Assembly: GCF_028682455.1 (NCBI RefSeq)
Contig: NZ_JANHLD010000003.1
Location: 992,001 to 1,056,000 of the forward strand
Origin: Pseudomonas putida
Lineage (GTDB): Bacteria > Pseudomonadota > Gammaproteobacteria > Pseudomonadales > Pseudomonadaceae
Reading direction: 5' to 3'
Length of the DNA stretch: 64,000 bases
Part shown: in pieces, positions 45,301 through 53,001 of the stretch
Layout of the letters: each line of letters opens with the position of its first letter
How positions within the stretch are numbered: the first letter of the stretch is position 1
Program-made: the position numbers and the translations under genes
Notes under the pieces: model-generated
Told to the model about the DNA's origin: nothing
The model's database searches: none
The model's input: only the letters and a program-made list of their open reading frames with translations

Positions 45301-46271
45301 ATGCCCGGGCCTTCATAGATGCCACGGCCGTGGGAGGCCTTGCCGATCGAGTGGATGGCTTGCTCGTAGGAGGCAAGGTACTTCTGTGCGTCGTGCTCGG
45401 TCAGTGCCGCCTCGCCGAGCATGTCGTAGGAGTAGCGGAAACCCTTGGCTTCGAACTTGCTGGCGTTGGCCAGGGCTTCGGCGATGGTTTCGCCGGTGAC
45501 AAACTGCTCGCCCATCAGGCGCATGGCCATGTCGACGCCCTTGCGGATCATCGGCTCGCCGCTCTTGCCGATGATGCGGCTGAGCGAGGAGGTGAGACCG
45601 GATTCGTTGTGGGTCGAGACCAGCTTGCCGGTCAGCAACAGGCCCCAGGTCGTGGCGTTGACGAACAGCGACGGGCTGTTGCCCAGGTGCGGCTGCCAGT
45701 TTCCGGTGCTGATCTTGTCGCGGATCAGGGCGTCACGGGTGCCTTTGTCGGGGATACGCAGCAGGGCTTCGGCCAGGCACATCAGTGCCACGCCTTCCTG
45801 GGACGACAGGGAGAATTCCTGCAGCAGGCCCTGGACGATACCGGCGCGGCCGCCGGCGCTCTTCTGATTGCGCAACTTTTCAGCAATGCCGGCAGCCAGC
45901 TTGTTGGTGGCCTCGGCCATGTCTGCCGGCAGGCGTGCCTGCTCCAGGAGCATGGGCACCACTTCCGGTTCCGGGCGGCGATAGGCTGCGGTAATGGCAG
46001 AACGCAGGACCGACTGCGGCAAGATGCTTTCGGCGAATTCGAGGAAGCACTGGTGGGCGTGATCGCCCGGGACTTCGCCGGCTTCGTCGCCGCTGCTGCT
46101 GGCCTGACCGTTGAGTTCGGTCAGTGTGGCGCCACCCTCGAGCTTTTCCAGGTAGTTGAAGATTGCCTGTTTAATCAACCAATGCGGTGTGCGGTCGATG
46201 GACTGCGCAGCTGCTTTGAGTCGCTCGCGGGTCGGGTCGTCGAGTTTGACCCCAAGGGTGGTCGTCGCCAT
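42318..46271 (-). CDS. putA: Trifunctional proline utilisation protein PutA (repressor, proline dehydrogenase, P5C dehydrogenase)
   Basis: A 1317-aa multifunctional flavoprotein that oxidises proline to glutamate. Residues 1-47 are a ribbon-helix-helix DNA-binding domain (MATTTLGVKLDDPTRERLK, then TPHWLIKQAIFNYLEKLE). The proline dehydrogenase barrel lies at about 180-570 (SIKLSALHPRYSRAQYERV, RLVKGAYWDSEIKRAQVEG). The aldehyde dehydrogenase part is at about 640-1130 with the catalytic Cys near residue 915 in AGQRCSALRV and CISPWNFPLAIF earlier. A C-terminal domain follows to residue 1317. Because the DNA-binding domain is present, PutA should repress putA and putP through the GTTGCA motifs in the adjacent intergenic region when proline is scarce, and move to the membrane when reduced. 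Confidence 0.97.
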   Translation of the reverse strand: MATTTLGVKLDDPTRERLKAAAQSIDRTPHWLIKQAIFNYLEKLEGGATLTELNGQASSSGDEAGEVPGDHAHQCFLEFAESILPQSVLRSAITAAYRRPEPEVVPMLLEQARLPADMAEATNKLAAGIAEKLRNQKSAGGRAGIVQGLLQEFSLSSQEGVALMCLAEALLRIPDKGTRDALIRDKISTGNWQPHLGNSPSLFVNATTWGLLLTGKLVSTHNESGLTSSLSRIIGKSGEPMIRKGVDMAMRLMGEQFVTGETIAEALANASKFEAKGFRYSYDMLGEAALTEHDAQKYLASYEQAIHSIGKASHGRGIYEGPGISIKLSALHPRYSRAQYERVMDELYPRLLSLTLLAKQYDIGLNIDAEEADRLELSLDLLERLCFEPQLTGWNGIGFVIQAYQKRCPYVIDYVIDLARRSRHRLMIRLVKGAYWDSEIKRAQVEGLEGYPVYTRKVYTDVSYIACARKLLSVPEVIYPQFATHNAHTLSAIYHIAGQNYYPGQYEFQCLHGMGEPLYEQVVGKVADGKLNRPCRVYAPVGTHETLLAYLVRRLLENGANTSFVNRIADQSISIQELVADPVATIERMATQEGSFGLPHPRIPLPRDLYGAERANSAGIDMANEHRLASLSCALLATAHNNWKAAPMLGCDASDEPAAAVLNPSDHRDVVGHVQEATVADVDNAIQCALNAAPIWQATPPAERAAILERAADLMEAEIQPLMGLLAREAGKTFANAIAEVREAVDFLRYYAVQARNDFSNDAHRPLGPVVCISPWNFPLAIFSGQVAAALAAGNPVLAKPAEQTPLVAAQAVRLLLEAGIPEGVVQLLPGRGETVGARLVGDDRVKGVMFTGSTEVARLLQRNIAGRLDAQGRPIPLIAETGGQNAMIVDSSALTEQVVIDVVSSAFDSAGQRCSALRVLCLQEDSADRVIEMLKGAMAESRLGNPERLAVDIGPVIDAEAKAGIEKHIQGMRDKGRTVYQVAIADGEEIKRGTFVMPTLIELESFDELQREIFGPVLHVVRYNRKNLDQLIEQINASGYGLTLGVHTRIDETIAKVIDNVNAGNVYVNRNIVGAVVGVQPFGGEGLSGTGPKAGGPLYLYRLLSTRPADAIEQSFKRTDGENTPDTRLRETMTKPLQALKTWATSNQLNDLGSLCDQFAQQSQSGISRLLAGPTGERNSYTILPREHVLCLAEVEADLLTQLAAVLAVGSSAVWPEGELTKTLRNRLPKDVQARIKLVGDWTKDDVVFDAVLHHGHSDQLRAVCEQVAKRAGAIVGVHGLSSGETSIALERLVIERALSVNTAAAGGNASLMTIG

Positions 46272-46625
46272 TTCTTATCCTCATTATTGCCACGATGCTG
46301 TGGCTTAAGCTGGCGCCAAGATTAGCTGTGCGCGATTTTGGGTGCAACCTAGTGCAACCCAAAATCCGCAGGAAAAAAGTGCAACTCGTCAGGTGGGTAA
46401 AACCACACAGCCAAAATGGCTGTTTATGGTGCGTTCTACTTATGAAAAAGAGGTTTTTTGCTTCAAAAAGGAGCAAAAAGGCGCTGTAGCTGAAAATTTC
46501 CGACGAGGTGCAACTTGAATTGAAAAATTGGTTGCACCTACTTTGCGTTGTTGCATAGCATTCGCGGCCTGGGTGCAACCTCTTCGAGGCTGTCGCTACA
46601 TAAAAACAAACGCCAGGGCGCAACA
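46272..46625. promoter_or_regulatory. putA-putP control region with seven GTTGCA (PutA operator) motifs
   Basis: The 354-bp divergent gap is AT-rich and holds GTTGCA or its complement TGCAAC at 46343, 46353, 46380, 46509, 46531, 46550 and 46574 (first base of each). Three lie on the putA side and four on the putP side, with an AT-rich, motif-free stretch between. E. coli PutA is known to bind GTTGCA sites in the put control region. I see no gene here. Promoter boxes were not assigned. Confidence 0.8.
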
Positions 46626-48110
46626 ATGAGTGTAAGCAATCCAACCTTGATCACTTTCGTGATCTACATCGCGGCAATGGTGTTGATCGGCTTCATGGCC
46701 TATCGCTCCACCAACAACCTTTCCGACTACATCCTCGGTGGCCGCAGCCTCGGTAGCGTCGTGACCGCATTGTCGGCCGGTGCCTCGGACATGAGCGGCT
46801 GGCTGCTGATGGGCCTGCCGGGCGCCATCTACATGTCGGGCCTGTCGGAAAGCTGGATCGCCATCGGCCTGATCGTCGGTGCCTACCTTAACTGGCTGTT
46901 CGTTGCCGGCCGTCTGCGGGTGCAGACTGAGCACAACGGCGATGCCCTGACACTGCCGGACTACTTCTCCAGCCGCTTCGAAGACCAGAGTGGGATGCTG
47001 CGAATCATCTCTGCCGTAGTCATCCTGGTGTTCTTCACCATCTACTGCGCTTCCGGCATCGTTGCCGGTGCCCGCCTGTTCGAAAGCACCTTCGGCATGT
47101 CGTACGAGACCGCCTTGTGGGCGGGTGCCGCGGCGACCATTGCCTACACCTTCGTCGGTGGTTTCCTGGCGGTGAGCTGGACCGATACCGTCCAGGCCAC
47201 GCTGATGATCTTCGCTCTGATCCTGACGCCGGTGATCGTGCTGATCGCCACCGGTGGTTTCGATACCACCTTCGCCGCCATCGAGCTCAAGGATGCGTCG
47301 AACTTCGACATGCTCAAGGGTACTACCTTCATCGGCATCATCTCGCTGATGGGCTGGGGCTTGGGTTACTTCGGCCAGCCACACATCCTGGCGCGCTTCA
47401 TGGCTGCTGACTCGGTCAAATCGATCGCTAAGGCCCGTCGCATCTCTATGACCTGGATGATCCTCTGCCTGGTCGGTACCTGTGCTGTCGGCTTCTTCGG
47501 CATCGCTTACTTCTCGGCGCACCCTGACGTTGCAGGTCCTGTGGCCGAGAACCCGGAGCGCGTGTTCATTGAGTTGGCCAAGCTGCTGTTCAACCCATGG
47601 ATCGCCGGTGTACTGCTGTCTGCCATCCTGGCGGCGGTGATGAGCACCCTGAGCTGCCAGTTGCTGGTGTGCTCCAGCGCCCTGACTGAAGACTTCTACA
47701 AGGCGTTCCTGCGCAAGGGCGCTTCGCAGATGGAGCTGGTCTGGGTCGGCCGCGCCATGGTGCTGCTGGTTGCCGTGGTCGCTATCCTGATCGCTTCCAA
47801 CCCGGAGAACCGTGTACTGGGCCTGGTCAGCTATGCCTGGGCTGGCTTCGGTGCTGCCTTCGGTCCGGTAGTGCTGATATCGGTACTGTGGAAAGGCATG
47901 ACCCGTAACGGTGCGCTGGCCGGTATCCTGGTGGGTGCCATCACCGTAGTGGTGTGGAAGCACTTCTCCATCTGGGGGCTGTACGAAATCATCCCGGGCT
48001 TCATCCTCGGCGCCCTGGCGATCTACTTTGTCAGCAAGGCCGGTAGCCCTTCGGCTTCGATGGTTTCGCGCTTTGAAGCTGCAGACGAGGCGTTCAAGGT
48101 CGGTCATTGA
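46626..48110 (+). CDS. putP: Sodium/proline symporter
   Basis: A 494-aa sodium/solute symporter with about 13 membrane segments. Visible hallmarks are LGGRSLGSVVTALSAGASDMSGWLLMGLPGAIYMSGLSESW in the first helices (given here as the span 46738-46860), VVILVFFTIYCASGIVAGARLFE, the YFGQPHILARFMAADS segment typical of PutP, and VLLSAILAAVMSTLSCQLLVCSSAL near helix 8 with Na+-binding Ser/Thr. It imports proline, the PutA substrate, with Na+. The frame is open upstream; the ATG at 46626 starts MSVSNPTLITFVIYIAAM. It is divergent from putA and should be repressed by PutA through the shared control region. A strong hairpin follows the stop. Confidence 0.96.
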   Translation: MSVSNPTLITFVIYIAAMVLIGFMAYRSTNNLSDYILGGRSLGSVVTALSAGASDMSGWLLMGLPGAIYMSGLSESWIAIGLIVGAYLNWLFVAGRLRVQTEHNGDALTLPDYFSSRFEDQSGMLRIISAVVILVFFTIYCASGIVAGARLFESTFGMSYETALWAGAAATIAYTFVGGFLAVSWTDTVQATLMIFALILTPVIVLIATGGFDTTFAAIELKDASNFDMLKGTTFIGIISLMGWGLGYFGQPHILARFMAADSVKSIAKARRISMTWMILCLVGTCAVGFFGIAYFSAHPDVAGPVAENPERVFIELAKLLFNPWIAGVLLSAILAAVMSTLSCQLLVCSSALTEDFYKAFLRKGASQMELVWVGRAMVLLVAVVAILIASNPENRVLGLVSYAWAGFGAAFGPVVLISVLWKGMTRNGALAGILVGAITVVVWKHFSIWGLYEIIPGFILGALAIYFVSKAGSPSASMVSRFEAADEAFKVGH

Positions 48111-48132
48111 TCGACGGTTGAATCCCTGCTGG

Positions 48133-48167
48133 CAACGGCCCGGCCTCCCCAAGAGGCCGGGCCGTTG
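48133..48167 (+). terminator. Strong hairpin after putP (probable terminator)
   Basis: Perfect 15-bp arms, caacggcccggcctc and gaggccgggccgttg, around a cccaa loop, 22 bp after the putP stop. The following bases are only mildly T-rich (tcgtttcgg), so it is a less typical intrinsic terminator. Confidence 0.75.
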
Positions 48168-48237
48168 TCGTTTCGGCCGGGCGCTCCTGACGCCGGCTGA
48201 ATCACAAGGTAAACTGCGCGGTCTTGCAGGAGTTGCC

Positions 48238-49074
48238 ATGAACTATCGTCACGCCTTCCACGCCGGCAACCACGCCGACGTCTTCAAACACCTCGTATTG
48301 ACCCGTCTTATTGCGCTGATGGAGCGCAAGGAGCAGCCGTTCGCCTACCTCGATACGCACGCAGGCCTCGGTCTCTACGACCTGCAGGGCGACCAGGCGA
48401 CGCGTACCGGTGAGTGGATCGAAGGTGTCGGCCGGCTTTGGGGGCGGGACGACCTGCCGGAAGTGACCGCCGATTACCTGCGCATCCTGCGCAAGATGAA
48501 CCCCGATGGCGAGCTGCGCTACTACCCGGGCTCGCCCGAACTGGCTCGCCGGCTGGCCCGCCAGCAGGATCGCGTGTTGCTCAACGAGAAGCACCCCGAA
48601 GATGGGCGCATGCTCAAGGACAACATGAAGAAGGATCCGCGCGTTGCCGTGCACCTGGGCGAGGGTTGGCATGTGCCGCGTGCGCTGTTGCCTGTGCAGG
48701 AAAAACGCGCGGTGATGCTTATCGACCCGCCGTTCGAGCAGGCTGACGAGCTCAAGCGTTGCACCCAGGCGATGAAAGAGACCATCGGTCGCATGCGCCA
48801 GACTGTCGCGGCGATTTGGTACCCGATCAAGGATCAGCGCCAGTTGGTGCGTTTCTACCAGGACCTGACCAGCACTGGCGCGCCCAAGCTGCTGCGGGTG
48901 GAGCTTTATGTGCATCCACAAGACAGCCCTCAGGGCCTGAACGGCTCGGGCCTCGCTATCGCCAACCCGCCATGGGGCCTGGAAGAAGAACTGCGCGAGT
49001 TGTTGCCGTGGCTGTCCCAGGTGCTGGCGCAGACCCAGGGCAGTTGGCGGATGGACTGGCTGATCGCCGAATAG
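48238..49074 (+). CDS. rlmJ: 23S rRNA (adenine-2030-N6)-methyltransferase
   Basis: A 278-aa RlmJ. It methylates A2030 of 23S rRNA with SAM. The N-terminal MNYRHAFHAGNHADVFKHLVLTRL is a family signature, followed by YLDTHAGLGLYDL (SAM-binding motif I) and, in the C-terminal half, VMLIDPPFEQADEL, whose DPPF matches the N6-adenine methyltransferase catalytic D/N-P-P-Y/F motif. The ATG at 48238, with CAGGAG upstream, is the normal start although the frame is open further. The enzyme uses SAM made by metK and releases SAH removed by ahcY, both in this window. A REP pair follows. Confidence 0.95.
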   Translation: MNYRHAFHAGNHADVFKHLVLTRLIALMERKEQPFAYLDTHAGLGLYDLQGDQATRTGEWIEGVGRLWGRDDLPEVTADYLRILRKMNPDGELRYYPGSPELARRLARQQDRVLLNEKHPEDGRMLKDNMKKDPRVAVHLGEGWHVPRALLPVQEKRAVMLIDPPFEQADELKRCTQAMKETIGRMRQTVAAIWYPIKDQRQLVRFYQDLTSTGAPKLLRVELYVHPQDSPQGLNGSGLAIANPPWGLEEELRELLPWLSQVLAQTQGSWRMDWLIAE

Positions 49075-49077
49075 CAG

Positions 49078-49150
49078 CTGTAGGAGCGGGCTTGCCCCGC
49101 GATGCGGTGTGACTGACTGTATGCATTCGCGGGGCAAGCCCGCTTCTACG
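49078..49150. repeat. REP pair in reverse orientation (tail to tail)
   Basis: Two REP copies with the order opposite to the other pairs: ctgtaggagcgggcttgcc first, then gcggggcaagcccgcttctac, with a 25-bp spacer between. It lies between rlmJ and the LPS carbamoyltransferase. Confidence 0.85.
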
Positions 49151-49233
49151 CTTTGCGTTATAATCCCGCTCTTTCGTTGCCGCTCGCCCCACGGGGCCAG
49201 GGCGCATTTTTACAGATTGAAGAGGCTAGACCC

Positions 49234-50991
49234 TTGGCATTGACGATTCTTGGCCTGTCCGGCGCCCTTAGCCATGATCCTTCCGCGGCCCTGTACATCG
49301 ACGGCAAGCTGATTGCCGCCGCTGAAGAAGAGCGCTTCGTGCGCGACAAACATGCAAAGAACCGCATGCCCTACGAATCGGCGAAGTTCTGCCTGGAACA
49401 GGCCGGCATCAAACCTTCCGACGTTGACGTGGTGGCCATCCCGTTCGCCCCGATCAGCCTGTTCGGCGAGGCCCGCTGGCACTATGCCAAGCGTTACTGG
49501 TACGCCCCGGATCGCGCCCTCGATGCGATCCTGATGGGCAACCGTCGCTACAAGCGCTACCGCAAGAAGATCGTCTGGTGCCTGGAGCAACTGGGCTTCG
49601 ACCCCAAGAAGGTCAAGATCGAGCCGGTCGAGCACCACTTGGCCCATGCCTCCAGTGCCTACCACTGCTCGGGCTTCAAGGAAAAAACCGCGATCCTCGG
49701 CATCGACGGTAAAGGCGAATACGCCACGACTTTCTTCGGCTACGGCGAAAACGGCAAGATCCACAAGATCAAGGAATTCTTCGATCCCGACTCCCTCGGT
49801 GGCCTGTACGGCGCGATCACCGAATTCCTCGGTTTCGAGATGCTCGACGGCGAGTTCAAGGTCATGGGCATGGCGCCGTATGGCGATGCCAGCAAGTACG
49901 ACTTCTCGCGCCTGGCCTCGTTCGAGAACGGCGAGCTGGTGATCAACACCGACTACGCCAACGTCATCGGCCTGCGTCGCTATAAAGAAAAGGGCAAGGG
50001 TTTCTACTTCTCGCCAAAACTCATCGAGTGGCTGGGTCCCAAGCGCGAAGGCGATATCGCCGACGAGCCTTACATCCACTACGCGGCCAGCATGCAGGCA
50101 CTGTTCGAGAAAATTGCCCTGCAGATGATCGACCACTACCTGGGTGACATCCTCAAGGAAACCGGCAAGCTGGCCTTCGCTGGCGGTTGCGCGCTGAACG
50201 TCAAACTCAACCAGAAGATCATTGCCCGTCCCGACCTCAAGGAACTGTTCGTGCAGCCGGCCTCCGGCGACGCCGGTACCGCCGTCGGTGCCGCGGCCTA
50301 TGTGTCCCACGCCCGTGGTGTACCGGTCGAGAAGATGGAACACGTCTACCTCGGCCCTGCGTATTCCAACGAGGATGTAATCGCTGCCTGTGCCCGTCAC
50401 CCGAGCCAGCCGAAATGGCGCAAGCTCGAGAACATGCCGGAGCAGATCGCCAAGATCATGGTCGATGGCAATCCGGTGGCCTGGTTCCAGGGTCGCATGG
50501 AGTTCGGTCCGCGCGCCCTCGGTGGTCGTTCGATCATCGGTTGCCCAAGCGTTGCCGGCGTTGCCGACCGCATCAACCACCAGATCAAGTTCCGCGAGCG
50601 CTGGAGGCCTTTCTGCCCGTCGATGCTCGACACCGTCGCCCCGCAGATGATCAAGATCGATCACCCGGCACCGTTCATGACCTTCACCTTCGAAGTGGCG
50701 GAAGAGTGGAAGACCCGCGTGCCGGAAGTCGTCCATGAAGACGGCACTTCGCGGGCCCAGGTGCTCAAGCGCGAGTACAACCCGCGCTACTACGACATGA
50801 TGAAGGCGCTGGAAGACCTGACCGGTAACGGCGTTTCGCTCAACACGTCGCTCAACCGTCGTGGCGAGCCGATGATCTGCTCGCCGACCGACGCCTTGAA
50901 CATGTTCTTCGGCTCGGACCTGCAGTACCTGATCATGGAAGACATCCTGGTAGTCAAGGACGGCGCGAACTCTTATGACGTCCAGGGCTGA
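49234..50991 (+). CDS. wapO: LPS-core carbamoyltransferase (WapO-like, NodU/CmcH family)
   Basis: A 585-aa O-carbamoyltransferase. The start is TTG at 49234 (LALTILGLSGALSHDPSAAL, initiator Met), with a GAAGAGG site upstream; no ATG or GTG fits. The N-terminal half is the Kae1/TsaD-like domain (HHLAHASSAYHCSG carries metal-ligand His residues; GIDGKGEYATTFFGYGE), and the C-terminal half the YrdC-like part with EFGPRALGGRSIIGCP and FRERWRPFCPS. In P. aeruginosa, WapO (PA5005, same length) adds a carbamoyl group to core heptose II, and it has the same neighbours in the same order. It is the first gene of the coupled LPS unit and overlaps the next gene by 17 bp. Confidence 0.88.
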   Translation: MALTILGLSGALSHDPSAALYIDGKLIAAAEEERFVRDKHAKNRMPYESAKFCLEQAGIKPSDVDVVAIPFAPISLFGEARWHYAKRYWYAPDRALDAILMGNRRYKRYRKKIVWCLEQLGFDPKKVKIEPVEHHLAHASSAYHCSGFKEKTAILGIDGKGEYATTFFGYGENGKIHKIKEFFDPDSLGGLYGAITEFLGFEMLDGEFKVMGMAPYGDASKYDFSRLASFENGELVINTDYANVIGLRRYKEKGKGFYFSPKLIEWLGPKREGDIADEPYIHYAASMQALFEKIALQMIDHYLGDILKETGKLAFAGGCALNVKLNQKIIARPDLKELFVQPASGDAGTAVGAAAYVSHARGVPVEKMEHVYLGPAYSNEDVIAACARHPSQPKWRKLENMPEQIAKIMVDGNPVAWFQGRMEFGPRALGGRSIIGCPSVAGVADRINHQIKFRERWRPFCPSMLDTVAPQMIKIDHPAPFMTFTFEVAEEWKTRVPEVVHEDGTSRAQVLKREYNPRYYDMMKALEDLTGNGVSLNTSLNRRGEPMICSPTDALNMFFGSDLQYLIMEDILVVKDGANSYDVQG

Positions 50992-52105
50992 AAAGCGCGT
51001 CCTGCAGTTCTGTCACGGCTATGACGGTCCGTTCCTGGACTGCGCGCGTCAGTACGCCAGCCTGTTCAGCGGCAGCGGCTACAAGGTCACCACGGTGTTC
51101 CTGACCGGTGCCGCCGACCCCGAGGTAGCGGCTGGTTGCGCGTCTGACGAAGTGCTGTTCCTGGAGTTCAGTTCCAAGGCCATTCGTGGCCTCAAGCTGG
51201 GAGCGATCCGTGCAATGCGCCGGATCGTTGCCTCGCGCAACTTCAGTTTCTGCATCGCCCATCGCTTCAAGCCCATCTACATTGCCCTGCTTGGCAGTCG
51301 TCTGCCGGTAATCGGTGTGCATCATGCATTCGGTGATTATCAGCGCAGCAGCCGCCAGCTGTTTGCCAATCTGTTTCGCCAGCGCCTGAGCCTGCTCGGG
51401 GTGTCCGATGCGGTACGCGACGATATGCGCAAGTGCCTGGTCAAGTGGCCGGCCGAGCGCATTCAGACGCTCTACAACCGTATCGATATCCAGGCGCTGC
51501 AGGCAATCCAGGTGCCAGCCGGCGAGGCGCGCCAGGCCCTGGGCCTGGATCCGCAGGCGTGGATCGTCGGTAACGTCGGCCGCCTGCACCCCGACAAGGA
51601 CCAGGCGACCCTGCTGCGTGGATTCGCCCAGGCATTGCCTGGCTTGCCGGGCGGTGCGCGCCTGGCGATTCTGGGCAAGGGGCGCCTGGAGCAGTCGCTC
51701 AAGGCGCTGGCGGCTGAGCTGGGCATCGCTGCACAGGTGGATTTTCTCGGTCAGGTGCCTGACGCTCGCCGCTACTTCAAGGCGTTCGATGCGTTTGCCC
51801 TGAGCTCCGACCACGAGCCGTTCGGCATGGTGCTGCTCGAAGCCATGGTCGCTGGCGTGCCAGTGCTGGCCACCGCGTGTGGCGGTGCCCTGGAAGTGGT
51901 CGAGGGGGTCGGTATTCTGTTCCCGCTGGGAGATGCCGAGCGCCTTGGGCAGGGTCTGCAGCACCTGGCCGTGCTCGACCAAGGCCAGCGCCAGGAGTGT
52001 GCCGAGCGCATGCTTGGGCGATTGCATGAGCGTTTTTCCGATAGCGCCGTGCGCGATGCGTTCTGGCAACTGCCGCACGTACGCGCGCTGACCGCGGAGG
52101 CTTGA
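50975..52105 (+). CDS. wapH: GT4-family LPS-core glycosyltransferase (WapH-like)
   Basis: A 376-aa GT-B-fold glycosyltransferase of family 4. The N-terminal domain begins VLQFCHGYDGPFLDCARQYASLF. In the C-terminal domain, VGNVGRLHPDKDQATLLRGFA and the catalytic EPFGMVLLEAMVAGVPVLATACGG (E-x7-E nucleotide-sugar motif) are intact. It overlaps the carbamoyltransferase by 17 bp and the next start by one base (TGATG), so translation is likely coupled. Position matches P. aeruginosa wapH (PA5004), thought to add an outer-core sugar. The exact sugar and linkage cannot be told here. Confidence 0.85.
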   Translation: MTSRAEKRVLQFCHGYDGPFLDCARQYASLFSGSGYKVTTVFLTGAADPEVAAGCASDEVLFLEFSSKAIRGLKLGAIRAMRRIVASRNFSFCIAHRFKPIYIALLGSRLPVIGVHHAFGDYQRSSRQLFANLFRQRLSLLGVSDAVRDDMRKCLVKWPAERIQTLYNRIDIQALQAIQVPAGEARQALGLDPQAWIVGNVGRLHPDKDQATLLRGFAQALPGLPGGARLAILGKGRLEQSLKALAAELGIAAQVDFLGQVPDARRYFKAFDAFALSSDHEPFGMVLLEAMVAGVPVLATACGGALEVVEGVGILFPLGDAERLGQGLQHLAVLDQGQRQECAERMLGRLHERFSDSAVRDAFWQLPHVRALTAEA

Positions 52106-53001
52106 TGCTTAACCATATTCAAGGCTGGCGCGAACGCGGCTGGTCGGTGATCGATGCGCCTACTTACGCCCAGGCCTGGCAGCGATTCGGTGGCAGCGTC
52201 GCCACGCATCCCCTGGTGATTGGACAACTGGCGGACCTGGCGCAGATTCCGGTGCGCTATCTGGGTTGGGAGCATAACGGTGAGCTCAAGGCAGCGATCC
52301 CGACCTGGGGTCGCCACCTGGCTCTGTCCAAGGACGTGCTCAAGCGTCACGGCAAGAAAGGCCTGTACGACCTGGGGAATGCCGAGCTGATCCTGCCGGC
52401 GGCTGTCGATGCACAGGCGCCGCTGCGCCATGCCGGGCGTTATCTGTCCGAGCTCAATCAGGGGCGCTTTGCCAATCTGAAGCTGCAGGCCGAATCCCTG
52501 GCCATGGCACGTACGCCTGAAGACCTGTCGAAGAAGTTCCGCTACAACCAGCGCCGCGAACTGAGGTTGCTGGAAGAGGCGGGCGGCCAGGTACGGCCAG
52601 TCACTGACTTCAGTAGCGCTGAACTGGCGGCAATCTACTGTGATCTGTTCCAGCGTCGCTGGGCGTTCCCGGCGACGGGCGCCGAGCGCATGGCCGATGT
52701 CATCGAGCGCTTGCGCGAGTTGTTGATCGGCTCGGTGCTGTTTCTCGACGACGCGCCAATTGCCATTCAACTGGTATACCGCGTCGAGGCACCGGAGTGG
52801 ATCAGCGTCGAATACATCAATGGTGGCGTTGACCCGCAAACCAAGGCCTTCAGCCCTGGCAGCGTATTGAGTTTCCTCAATACCCAGGCGGCCTGGGAAG
52901 ATGCCCGGGCGCGCAACAAGCCGCTGCGTTTCTCGTTCGGTCGCGCCGATCGTGAGTACAAGGATCGTTGGTGCAATCCCGTGCCGGTATTTCAGGTGTG
53001 A
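52105..53001 (+). CDS. mig-14: Mig-14 family protein
   Basis: A 298-aa cytoplasmic protein of the Mig-14 family (GNAT-like/FemAB-like fold). The ATG at 52105 overlaps the upstream stop by one base and has GGAGG just before it. Landmarks are YLGWEHNGELKAAIPTWGRHLAL, FRYNQRRELRLLEEAGGQV, and FQRRWAFPATGAERMADVI with LVYRVEAPEWISVEYINGGVD. Salmonella mig-14 and its P. aeruginosa homologue (PA5003) help resist cationic antimicrobial peptides; the molecular activity is unproven. Its place in an LPS-core unit suggests acyl or amino modification of the core or lipid A. Its stop codon overlaps the next start by four bases (GTGA). Confidence 0.85.
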   Translation: MLNHIQGWRERGWSVIDAPTYAQAWQRFGGSVATHPLVIGQLADLAQIPVRYLGWEHNGELKAAIPTWGRHLALSKDVLKRHGKKGLYDLGNAELILPAAVDAQAPLRHAGRYLSELNQGRFANLKLQAESLAMARTPEDLSKKFRYNQRRELRLLEEAGGQVRPVTDFSSAELAAIYCDLFQRRWAFPATGAERMADVIERLRELLIGSVLFLDDAPIAIQLVYRVEAPEWISVEYINGGVDPQTKAFSPGSVLSFLNTQAAWEDARARNKPLRFSFGRADREYKDRWCNPVPVFQV

